Assembly (NCBI GenBank): GCA_028292835.1 | Contig: JAQGLP010000020.1 | Span: 1-6,597, forward strand | Direction of reading: 5' to 3' | Source of the DNA: Variovorax sp. | Lineage (GTDB): Bacteria > Pseudomonadota > Gammaproteobacteria > Burkholderiales > Burkholderiaceae_C | Length of the DNA stretch: 6,597 bases | In this document: piece by piece, positions 1 through 5,652 of the stretch | Layout of the letters: the number at the start of each line of letters is the position of its first letter | Position numbering within the stretch: position 1 is the first letter of the stretch | Notes under the pieces: generated by a model | What the model was told of the DNA's origin: nothing | Database searches by the model: none | Seen by the model: the letters and a program-made list of their open reading frames with translations, nothing else | Position numbers and translations under genes: made by a program

Positions 1-1478
1 CCGCCCTTGCCCAGGCGTGAGGACAGCATCGGCGCCACTGTGAGCGATACCAGTCCCGAGATGATGATCGCGATGCTGACGGTGATCGCGAACTCGCGGA
101 ACAGCCGCCCGACCATGCCGCCCATAAGCAGGATCGGAATGAACACCGCGATCAGCGAGATGGTCATCGACATGATCGTGAAGCTGACCTCTCGCGTGCC
201 ATCGATGGCGGCGGCCATGGCCGACTTGCCTTGTTCGCGATGGCGCGCGATGTTCTCGATCACGACGATCGCGTCGTCGACAACGAAGCCGACAGCGATG
301 CTGAGCCCCATGATCGACAGGTTGTCCAGCGTGTAGCCGAGAAAATACATCAAGGCGAAAGTGCCGAGCAGCGAGAGTGGAATGGTGATGCTGGAGATCA
401 CCGTGCTGGCGACGTTGCGCAAAAACAGGAAGATCACCATCACGACCAGTGCGATGGACATCAGCAAGGTGAATTGAACGTCCTTCACCGACGCGGTGAT
501 TGTCTGCGTACGGTCGCCCACCACTTGCACATGCGTGTCAGCCGGCAGGGCGGTCGTCATCGATGGCAGGTTGGCCATGATGGTCTGGGTGGTCTGCACG
601 ACGTTGAATCCCGGCTGCTGGTGTACGTCGATGATGATGGCTTGCTCGCCTTGCACGGCGGCGGCCTGGTGCACGTCTTCGGCCGCGTTGACGGCGGTGC
701 CGATGTCGCTCAGACGGATCGGTGCGCCGTTCTTGTAGGCCACCACGAGGTTGGCGAATTGGGTGGTGTCGTTCAGCTGATCGGTCGCGTTGAGTGCTAC
801 GGCGCTGTTTGTGCCGCTAATCGTGCCCTTGGGCGCACTGATGGTGCTGAGGCCGACGATCGAGCGGACGTCGGCCAGGGTCAAGCCACGCGCAGCGAGC
901 CGGTCGGGATCGATCTGGATGCGCACCGCCGGCCGCTGCTGGCCATGAAAGTCCACCAAGCCGACTCCCGGCACCAGCGAGAGCTTCTGCGCGAGGAAGT
1001 TGTCAGCCAGCCGGTTGAGCTCGATGAGCGGCCGCGTCTTCGAAGTCAGAGCGAGCGACATGACGGTCTGCTGTGCGGGATTGACCTTGTGGTAGGACGG
1101 CTGCGCGGTCATCGACTTCGGCAGGCTGCGAGCGGCGGACGCGATGGCGCTTTCGACGTCTTGCGCGGCGCCGTCGATGTTCCGGGCCAAGTCGAACTGC
1201 AGCACGATCTGGGTGGTGCCGAGCGAGCTTGACGAGGTCATCGACGTGATCTGCGGCACTTGCGACAGCACGCGTTCGAGTGGGGTGGCGACCGAGGTCG
1301 CCATCGTCTCGGCACTTGCGCCCGAAAGGTTGGCCGAGATCGAGATGGTCGGGAAGTCGACCTGCGGTAGCGGTGCGACCTGCAGATTGAAATAGGCGAG
1401 GGCGCCGGCCAGAAGCAGGCTCAGGGCCAGCAGGCAGGTCGCGACAGGGCGCTTGATGAAAGGTTCTGACAAGTTCAC
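1..1478 (-). CDS. RND efflux pump inner-membrane permease, MdtB/MdtC-like, N-terminal half (partial)
   Basis: Proton-driven inner-membrane pump of the resistance-nodulation-division superfamily, which passes substrates to the adaptor and outer membrane channel encoded just upstream. The visible 492 codons begin MNLSEPFIKRPVATCLLALS, with transmembrane helix 1 at about residues 12-30. The strongly conserved VAPLPQVDFP follows at 34-43, then motifs typical of MdtB/MdtC such as SVATPLER and TSSSSLGTTQ. A periplasmic porter region runs to about residue 330. TM2 lies around 333-353 (FLFLRN at 350-355), and the TM4 segment GFVVDDAIVVIEN carries the paired proton-relay aspartates D401 and D402, equivalent to AcrB D407/D408. 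Family length is about 1030-1050 residues, so roughly half lies beyond the left edge, including the TM10 lysine. The GTG start at 1478 is supported by GGGAG at 1486-1490, seven bases upstream, and it overlaps the adaptor stop by four bases (GTGA). The sequence fits multidrug (HAE-type) pumps better than heavy-metal (HME) pumps. Substrate unknown. Confidence 0.95.
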   Translation of the reverse strand, partial: MNLSEPFIKRPVATCLLALSLLLAGALAYFNLQVAPLPQVDFPTISISANLSGASAETMATSVATPLERVLSQVPQITSMTSSSSLGTTQIVLQFDLARNIDGAAQDVESAIASAARSLPKSMTAQPSYHKVNPAQQTVMSLALTSKTRPLIELNRLADNFLAQKLSLVPGVGLVDFHGQQRPAVRIQIDPDRLAARGLTLADVRSIVGLSTISAPKGTISGTNSAVALNATDQLNDTTQFANLVVAYKNGAPIRLSDIGTAVNAAEDVHQAAAVQGEQAIIIDVHQQPGFNVVQTTQTIMANLPSMTTALPADTHVQVVGDRTQTITASVKDVQFTLLMSIALVVMVIFLFLRNVASTVISSITIPLSLLGTFALMYFLGYTLDNLSIMGLSIAVGFVVDDAIVVIENIARHREQGKSAMAAAIDGTREVSFTIMSMTISLIAVFIPILLMGGMVGRLFREFAITVSIAIIISGLVSLTVAPMLSSRLGKG

Positions 1479-1490
1479 GGCCTGGCTCCC
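1475..1490 (-). promoter_or_regulatory. GTGA stop/start overlap and Shine-Dalgarno deciding the pump GTG start
   Basis: The pump's GTG (1476-1478) shares bases with the adaptor's TGA (1475-1477). GGGAG at 1486-1490 on the minus strand is seven bases upstream. Together they fix a non-ATG start and suggest translational coupling that keeps pump and adaptor levels linked. Confidence 0.75.
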
Positions 1491-2683
1491 AAAGTGGCGG
1501 CTGCGGTGGGTGTGCTGGCGGTACTGGCCACCTGCGCCACTTGTTGCGATGCTGGCTGTGGCGTCTCGGCGAGTGGCAGGCCGGCCGCAAGGCGCGACTG
1601 GCCTTGCGTCACCACGGTTTCGCCGGGCTGAAGGCCCGAGCGAATCCACTGCATGCCGTTGACCACATCGCCCGCGATCACCGGCCGCACTTCGGCGGCG
1701 TGCTGCGCGTTCGACACGTAGACGAAGGCCCCGCTGGAACCTTGCTGCACAGCGGCCTGCGGCACCACGGTCGCGTCGGCCTGCGTCTGCAGCAGCATCC
1801 GGACGGCCACGAGGCCGCCGGGCCACAGCGTGGAACGGATGTTGTCGAAGCGTGCCTTCAACTGGATCTGGCCGTTGGTCGACGTCACCTGACTGTCAAC
1901 GAAAACGAGTTCGCCTTCGGCGAGTGGACGCGCGTTGTCGCGTTCCAGCGCCGCCACCTTGAGCGGCTTGCTGGCGGACTGGCGAAGCACCGAAGGGAGC
2001 ACGTCTTGCGGCACTGAGAACGTGACCCAGATCGGATTCATCTGAGTCACCGTCACGAGGCCCGCGACGTCGGTGGCATGAACCATCGAGCCCACCGGCA
2101 CAAGCCGTTGGCCTGCGCGCCCGTCGACCGGCGAGACGACGCGCGTAAAGCTCAACTGCAGCTTCGCGCTGTCGACCGCCGCCTTAGCCGCCTGCACGGT
2201 GGCGGTCTGCGTGGCAGCTTGTGCGCGCAACGTGTCCACCGTTTGCGCCGGGCCGGCACCCGCTGCTGCGAGGGCGCTGGCGCGCTTCAGGTCGACCTGG
2301 TAGCTGGCGAGCTTGGCTTCCTCCTGCGCGAGCATGGCCTGGCTTTGGGTCAACGTCGTCTGCAAGGGACGCGGGTCGATCACGGCCAGCAGTTCGCCCG
2401 CCTTGACATGTTGGCCCTCGGTGAAATTGACCTCCTGCAACTGGCCGTCGACCCTCGGTCGAACGGTGACCGCATTCAACGAAGTCACCGTGCCGATGGC
2501 GTCAAGCCACAGTGGCAGGTTCTGCTTCTGCGCAGACGCGACCGTGACGGGAATCGGCTGCGGCGCACTGGGCGCTGCCTTGGCCAACGACAGGGTCGGA
2601 CGAAGCTGGATCGTCACGCCTGCGAGGATGGCGATAAGCGGCAGAAGCCAGAGATGACGTCGGTACGGCGTGAGGGAGTTCAT
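1475..2683 (-). CDS. RND efflux periplasmic adaptor (membrane fusion protein), MdtA-like
   Basis: Adaptor that bridges the RND pump and the outer membrane channel. The 402-residue protein starts with a positively charged stretch and a hydrophobic segment (about residues 11-27). There is no lipobox cysteine, so it is probably held by an uncleaved N-terminal anchor rather than a lipid. The first lipoyl half lies at about 72-103 (VRPRVDGQL, then EGQHVKAGELLAVIDP). An Ala/Gln-rich alpha-helical hairpin spans about 107-178, and the second lipoyl half is FTRVVSPVDGRAGQRLVPVG at 179-198. Beta-barrel and membrane-proximal domains follow, ending in GLQPGETVVTQGQSRL. The motif pattern closely follows E. 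coli MdtA as I recall it. The last 30 or so residues are an Ala/Thr/Gln-rich low-complexity tail. The ATG at 2683 was chosen because AAAGG lies seven bases upstream and it overlaps the preceding gene's stop (ATGA). An in-frame ATG at 2713 would place ten extra residues inside the upstream gene. Confidence 0.95.
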   Translation of the reverse strand: MNSLTPYRRHLWLLPLIAILAGVTIQLRPTLSLAKAAPSAPQPIPVTVASAQKQNLPLWLDAIGTVTSLNAVTVRPRVDGQLQEVNFTEGQHVKAGELLAVIDPRPLQTTLTQSQAMLAQEEAKLASYQVDLKRASALAAAGAGPAQTVDTLRAQAATQTATVQAAKAAVDSAKLQLSFTRVVSPVDGRAGQRLVPVGSMVHATDVAGLVTVTQMNPIWVTFSVPQDVLPSVLRQSASKPLKVAALERDNARPLAEGELVFVDSQVTSTNGQIQLKARFDNIRSTLWPGGLVAVRMLLQTQADATVVPQAAVQQGSSGAFVYVSNAQHAAEVRPVIAGDVVNGMQWIRSGLQPGETVVTQGQSRLAAGLPLAETPQPASQQVAQVASTASTPTAAATLGARP

Positions 2684-2695
2684 GACGTTTCCTTT
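2680..2695 (-). promoter_or_regulatory. ATGA stop/start overlap and Shine-Dalgarno deciding the adaptor start
   Basis: The adaptor's ATG (2681-2683) overlaps the outer membrane channel's TGA (2680-2682). AAAGG at 2691-2695 on the minus strand lies seven bases upstream. This favours 2683 over the in-frame ATG at 2713 and suggests coupled translation of channel and adaptor. Confidence 0.75.
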
Positions 2696-4119
2696 GCGAT
2701 GGTGGCAACCCATGGATGAGAAGAGGGAACCGTGGCAGTCGCGCTTTCGTCCGGCAGGCTCTGACCGGTGCCGAGCGCGCGGTACAGGCCGACGGTGGAC
2801 TGAAGGCGCTGCAGGCGGATCTGGAGCGCCGTGTCCTCCGCCTGGTAGAGCGTGCGTTCGCTCAGCAGCACGGTGAGGAAGTCTGTCGCTCCGTTCGTCA
2901 TGCGGATGCGGGCCAGGTCGAGGGCCTGCCGCGCCGATTGCAGGGCCGCTTCGTCGAGCTGCTCGGCGTCGCGCGTGGCCGAGGTTGCACTCATCTGGCT
3001 CTCCACGGTCTGCAGTGCGGTCGCGATCGCCTTCTTGTAGGTGACGACGAGTTCTTCGGCATGCGCGCGATCGACGCGCAACTGGCCCTCACGCTGACCG
3101 GCATCGAAGAGCGGTTGAAGCACGGAGCCAGCCACGGTCCAGAGTGCGGCAGACGGGTTCAACAGGGTGCCGTAGCCCCCTGCCAATGACAGCGAAGGCA
3201 AAAAGGCCGCGCGCGCTGCACCGATGTCGAAGTCGGCCGCCTTCAGCCGCGCCTCGGCCGACCGCACTTCGGGCAGGCGCGCGATCGCATCGGCAGGCGC
3301 CGTGCCTGCGACATCTGGAATGCGCACGTCGCGCAGGTTTTCTGCCACGAGGTGAAGGTTCTCGGGGAGGTCGCCGATCAGCACGGCAAGGTCACCGGTG
3401 ACCTGATCGCGCTGTTGCATGAGGATGGGCACCGCCGCCTGAAAGGTCTGAAGCGCATTGCGTTGCTGTGCCACTTCGAGGTCGGACGCGGCGCCAAGGC
3501 GGGCCTGCGTCTGGACCAGCGAGAGCATGGCCTGAGCATCCTTGGCGAGCAGCTGTGCGAGCCGGACGCGCTCGTTGAGGGAGAGCGCCTGAAAGTAGGT
3601 GCTGGCAATCGACGAGACGAGCGTGACCTTGGCGATTTCCATGTCGAAGCCACTCGATTCGGCCGTCGCGCGCGCCGAGGAGGCAAGGGCGCGGTTGAGG
3701 CCCCAGAGATCGAGCGCGTAGCTGGCTTGCAGCGTTGCGCTGCGCTTGGTGCTGGAGCTCGATGTGCCGCGCGATCCGTTGATCGCCAGGCCAAGCGTCG
3801 GATATTGGGCGGCGCTGGCAATGCCGGCGCGCGCCTGCGCCTGCTCGAGCCGGTGGATCGCGATCTTGAGATCGAAGCCATCGGCAAGGCCGCGTGCGAC
3901 CAGCGCGTCGAGCTCTGCGCTGCCGAAGGACTTCCACCATTCGGGCGGATCAGCCTGTATGGTCGACGGCTGCGCATTGCCCGGATGACTGGACCATTGT
4001 GTCGGCAGTGTCATGCCCGGCTGTTTGTAGATCGGCACCATGGAGCAGCCGCCGAGCACTGCCAACATGACGGCTGCCATGACGCGCAGCGGAAATCGAG
4101 GAAAGGGCGAACTGGGCAT
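2680..4119 (-). CDS. RND efflux outer membrane lipoprotein channel, NodT/OprM-like
   Basis: Trimeric outer membrane factor that forms the exit duct of the tripartite pump. The 479-residue protein has a lipoprotein signal peptide: a basic N-terminus, a hydrophobic core, and LGGC with the predicted lipidated cysteine at residue 25. It then runs SMVPIYKQP, the Pro-Tyr-Pro start typical of the NodT family. Two outer membrane efflux repeats follow, rich in Ala, Gln and Leu coiled-coil segments. The second repeat contains the family-typical GGYGTLLNPSAALWTVAGSV and QPLFDAGQR stretch, and the C-terminal part includes LDLARIRMTNGATDFLTVL. Length matches the family (about 450-500). ATG at 4119 is preferred, with a modest GAGAG about five bases upstream. 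A GTG at 4149 would add ten residues before the signal peptide and would sit inside a predicted stem-loop. The gene is first of three translationally coupled efflux genes. Having its own channel sets the operon apart from mdtABC systems that borrow TolC. Confidence 0.95.
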   Translation of the reverse strand: MPSSPFPRFPLRVMAAVMLAVLGGCSMVPIYKQPGMTLPTQWSSHPGNAQPSTIQADPPEWWKSFGSAELDALVARGLADGFDLKIAIHRLEQAQARAGIASAAQYPTLGLAINGSRGTSSSSTKRSATLQASYALDLWGLNRALASSARATAESSGFDMEIAKVTLVSSIASTYFQALSLNERVRLAQLLAKDAQAMLSLVQTQARLGAASDLEVAQQRNALQTFQAAVPILMQQRDQVTGDLAVLIGDLPENLHLVAENLRDVRIPDVAGTAPADAIARLPEVRSAEARLKAADFDIGAARAAFLPSLSLAGGYGTLLNPSAALWTVAGSVLQPLFDAGQREGQLRVDRAHAEELVVTYKKAIATALQTVESQMSATSATRDAEQLDEAALQSARQALDLARIRMTNGATDFLTVLLSERTLYQAEDTALQIRLQRLQSTVGLYRALGTGQSLPDESATATVPSSHPWVATIAKETS

Positions 4120-4144
4120 GTTTCTCTCGCAGGAGTTGCGTTCT

Positions 4145-4179
4145 TGCACCGAAGCACGGAAGGCCGATTGGCCGGTGCA
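4145..4179 (-). other. stem-loop in the leader of the efflux operon
   Basis: TGCACCG at 4145-4151 is exactly inverted as CGGTGCA at 4173-4179, giving a 7-bp stem around 21 bases. The interior holds a second small dyad, GGCC-GATT-GGCC (4162-4173), which competes with the outer stem for one base pair. In the minus-strand transcript this would fold about 25 bases upstream of the channel gene's ATG. It could influence translation or mRNA stability, or it could be chance in GC-rich DNA. The lack of a following U-run argues against an intrinsic terminator. Confidence 0.35.
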
Positions 4180-4198
4180 GTGAAGATAGCGAGAGACT

Positions 4199-4226
4199 GT
4201 TAGCGCCGAGGTCGCGCCAACCTAAC
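4199..4226. promoter_or_regulatory. GTTAG/CTAAC dyad, candidate response-regulator binding site
   Basis: GTTAG (4199-4203) and its exact inverse CTAAC (4222-4226) have centres 23 bp apart, about two helical turns, with GCGCC repeated directly between them. A further near-inverse, GTTTAG (4232-4237), lies just inside the end of the upstream regulator gene. OmpR-family regulators bind paired half-sites, so this is a reasonable operator candidate ahead of the efflux genes. It matches no consensus I can name with confidence, and 5-bp arms can arise by chance. Confidence 0.25.
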
Positions 4227-4922
4227 TTATTGTTTAGAAAACTCGGCCGGCCGGGCGCCGATCGAATAGCCGATACCGCGCGCCGTGTGGATCAGCACCT
4301 CGTCGGCGTCGGCATCGATCTTCTTGCGCAGGCGGTGCATGTGCTTGTCGATCAGGTTGTCGGGCGGCTCGAAGTCGTAGTCCCAAGCACATTCGAGCAG
4401 CATGGCGCGCGTCACGATGCGGCCGGGGTGACGCATCAACCGTTCCAGCAGCAGAAATTCGCGCAGGTTGAGCACGATAGGCCTGTCGCCCCGCTTCGCC
4501 TCGCGCACGTGCAGGTTGAGCTCGAGGTCGTTCACTCGAAGGACGTGGTCGATGGGTCGCCGCGCTGCGCGGTCTAGCAGTCCCTCGAGGCGCGCCAGCA
4601 CTTCGACGAAAGCGAAGGGCTTGGGCAGATAGTCGTCGCAGCCCGCCTTCAGTCCCTCGACGCGATGGTACGTCGCGCCCCACGCGCTCAGCATCAGGAT
4701 CGGCATGCGGTCCCCTTCGCGCCGAAGCACCTGCACCACCTGCAAGCCGTCCAGGGCCGGCAACATGCGGTCGAGCACCAGCGCGTCGTACATGCCGTCG
4801 CGGGCCATCACGAGTCCGGTCGCGCCGTCGGACGCATGGTCGGCCAAGTGGCCGCTCTCGCGAAAGGCTCGAATCAAATACGATGCCGTACGCAGATCGT
4901 CTTCAATCAGAAGGATTCGCAT
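4227..4922 (-). CDS. OmpR-family response regulator at the head of the efflux operon
   Basis: DNA-binding response regulator of 231 residues, the usual OmpR/PhoB length. The receiver domain (about 1-115) has the acidic pocket D8/D9, phosphoacceptor D51 in LVLDRMLP, the switch serine S79, and K101 in YLPKPF. The winged-helix effector domain (about 135-228) contains NLREFLLLERLM, the TRAMLLECAWDYDF segment, a recognition-helix region NLIDKHMHRLRKK at 189-201, and the terminal wing HTARGIGYSI. The ATG at 4922 gives the canonical MRILLIEDD start. The frame stays open upstream to 5021, but that extension lies antisense to the divergent regulator and looks non-coding. No Shine-Dalgarno sequence precedes the start. 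The gene lies on the same strand as the pump genes, 107 bp upstream of them, so it most likely regulates or is co-transcribed with them. No kinase partner lies on its own strand within view. Confidence 0.95.
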   Translation of the reverse strand: MRILLIEDDLRTASYLIRAFRESGHLADHASDGATGLVMARDGMYDALVLDRMLPALDGLQVVQVLRREGDRMPILMLSAWGATYHRVEGLKAGCDDYLPKPFAFVEVLARLEGLLDRAARRPIDHVLRVNDLELNLHVREAKRGDRPIVLNLREFLLLERLMRHPGRIVTRAMLLECAWDYDFEPPDNLIDKHMHRLRKKIDADADEVLIHTARGIGYSIGARPAEFSKQ

Positions 4923-4965
4923 AACGCTTGATTGTGGGCGCTGGCGAAGAGCTGATGAAAGTGAA
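4923..4965. promoter_or_regulatory. 43-bp divergent intergenic region between two response regulator genes
   Basis: Both regulator genes start from this very short gap, so at least one promoter must reach into the other gene's 5' coding region. Leftward, CACAAT (minus strand, 4931-4936) lies exactly 17 bp from TTCATC (4954-4959), a weak sigma-70-like pair matching 4/6 and 3/6 of consensus. It would start transcription within about two bases of the leftward ATG. Rightward I see no convincing promoter: CATAAC at 4919-4924 resembles a -10 but lacks a good -35. The promoter assignments are tentative. The divergent layout itself is certain. Confidence 0.4.
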
Positions 4966-5652
4966 ATGACCAGGATATTGATCGTCGAGGACGACCCGCT
5001 TACCGCACGCGCGATCGCCATCGCGCTGGTCGAGGAAGGCTATGCCGTCGAGCATGCGGACGACGGCCGCAAGGGTCTGGTGCTCTCGGCCTCCGGCGAC
5101 TTCGATGTCATTGTGCTGGATCGTTTGCTGCCGGGACTCGACGGGCTCGGCGTGCTCACTGCCCTGCGCGCCGCAGGTGTGCAGACACCGGTGTTAATCC
5201 TGAGCGCGCTGTCCGATCTCGACGAGCGCGTGCGCGGCCTACGTGCCGGTGGGGATGATTACCTGAGCAAACCCTTCGAATCGATCGAGTTGATCGCGCG
5301 GCTGGAGGCCTTGCTGCGCCGACGCGGCAAGGGCCGCGACGACGAAGGCCAGCAGATCCAGTGCGGCGAGCTCGTCGTCGACTTGCTGACGCGCATCGCG
5401 CGGCGCGGTCGGCGCAAGGTCCAGCTTGTGCCGCGTGAATATGCCCTGCTGGTTTACCTGATGCAACATGCCGGTCAGATCGTGACGCGCACGATGCTGT
5501 TCGAGGCCGTATGGGACTACCGTTACGACGAGCGCACCAACGTTATCGAAGTCCACATCGGCCGACTGCGCCGCAAGGTCGATGCCGAAGGGGAAGCGCC
5601 GATGATCCACACCGTGCGAGGGGCGGGCTATGTACTCAAAGCAGCTGCGTGA
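4966..5652 (+). CDS. OmpR-family response regulator paired with the downstream sensor kinase
   Basis: DNA-binding response regulator of 228 residues, full length for the OmpR family. The receiver domain (about 1-118) starts MTRILIVEDD, with acidic residues D9/D10, phosphoacceptor D52 in IVLDRLLPGLDGL, switch serine S80 and K102 in YLSKPF. After a basic, charged linker (RRRGKGRDDEGQ) comes a winged-helix domain with VPREYALLVYLM, TRTMLFEAVWDY, a recognition region NVIEVHIGRLRRK at 192-204 and the wing HTVRGAGYVL. The ATG at 4966 gives the canonical N-terminus, although its ribosome binding site is weak. A four-codon reading frame (4955-4969) with a nearby GAAGAG ends in an ATGA overlap with this start, possibly by chance. 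The 3' end overlaps the kinase start by 23 bases, the usual sign of a cognate pair. It resembles the divergent regulator throughout and may be its paralogue. Confidence 0.95.
   Translation: MTRILIVEDDPLTARAIAIALVEEGYAVEHADDGRKGLVLSASGDFDVIVLDRLLPGLDGLGVLTALRAAGVQTPVLILSALSDLDERVRGLRAGGDDYLSKPFESIELIARLEALLRRRGKGRDDEGQQIQCGELVVDLLTRIARRGRRKVQLVPREYALLVYLMQHAGQIVTRTMLFEAVWDYRYDERTNVIEVHIGRLRRKVDAEGEAPMIHTVRGAGYVLKAAA
5618..5652 (+). promoter_or_regulatory. Shine-Dalgarno inside the regulator gene plus 23-base regulator/kinase overlap
   Basis: GAGGGG (5618-5623) sits six bases before the kinase ATG at 5630, entirely within the last codons of the response regulator, which stops at 5652. The two genes share 23 bases in different frames. 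This decides the kinase start, because no later in-frame ATG precedes TM1. It also suggests that ribosomes translating the regulator help load the kinase message. Confidence 0.7.

Larger units (their letters stand above)
4120..4226 (-). promoter_or_regulatory. gap between response regulator and efflux operon; candidate promoter/operator and mRNA leader
   Basis: This 107-bp gap is the largest non-coding stretch in the window and the only place for a dedicated promoter of the three efflux genes. It contains a dyad with 5-bp arms near the upstream gene's stop (4199-4226) and a longer-armed stem-loop nearer the channel gene (4145-4179). A TATCTT on the minus strand (4183-4188) is a possible -10 element, but no acceptable -35 lies 16-18 bp from it. 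A promoter that depends on an activator would fit this, though that is inference. No T-rich run follows either dyad in the direction of transcription, so read-through from the regulator gene is also possible. Confidence 0.4.

Noticed and set aside
231..1232. 333-codon open frame on the plus strand
   Set aside because: It lies wholly antisense to the RND permease, which has unmistakable family motifs. The translation is His/Arg/Asp-rich and domain-less, typical of shadow frames in GC-rich DNA.
1..2683. Heavy-metal (CusBA/CzcBA-type) efflux assignment
   Set aside because: The permease shows MdtB/MdtC-type motifs and the adaptor follows the MdtA pattern. No Met/His-rich metal segments are seen in the visible parts.
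4120..4149. GTG start at 4149 for the outer membrane channel
   Set aside because: It places ten polar residues, including a cysteine, before a normal lipoprotein signal peptide. The ATG at 4119 has the better-placed ribosome site.
4145..4179. Intrinsic terminator between the regulator and the efflux genes
   Set aside because: The stem lacks a following U-run on the minus-strand transcript and is interrupted by a 21-base loop, so it is not a convincing rho-independent terminator.
3352..4203. 283-codon open frame on the plus strand
   Set aside because: Antisense to the outer membrane channel gene and its leader; Arg/Gly-rich with no recognisable motif.
4919..4924. CATAAC as a -10 element for the rightward regulator
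   Set aside because: No acceptable -35 lies at 16-18 bp spacing, so it cannot be supported as a promoter from sequence alone.
4923..5021. N-terminal extension of the leftward regulator to an upstream ATG
   Set aside because: It would add 33 residues before the canonical MRILLIEDD receiver start and overlap the divergent regulator's coding sequence. The added residues resemble nothing in the family.
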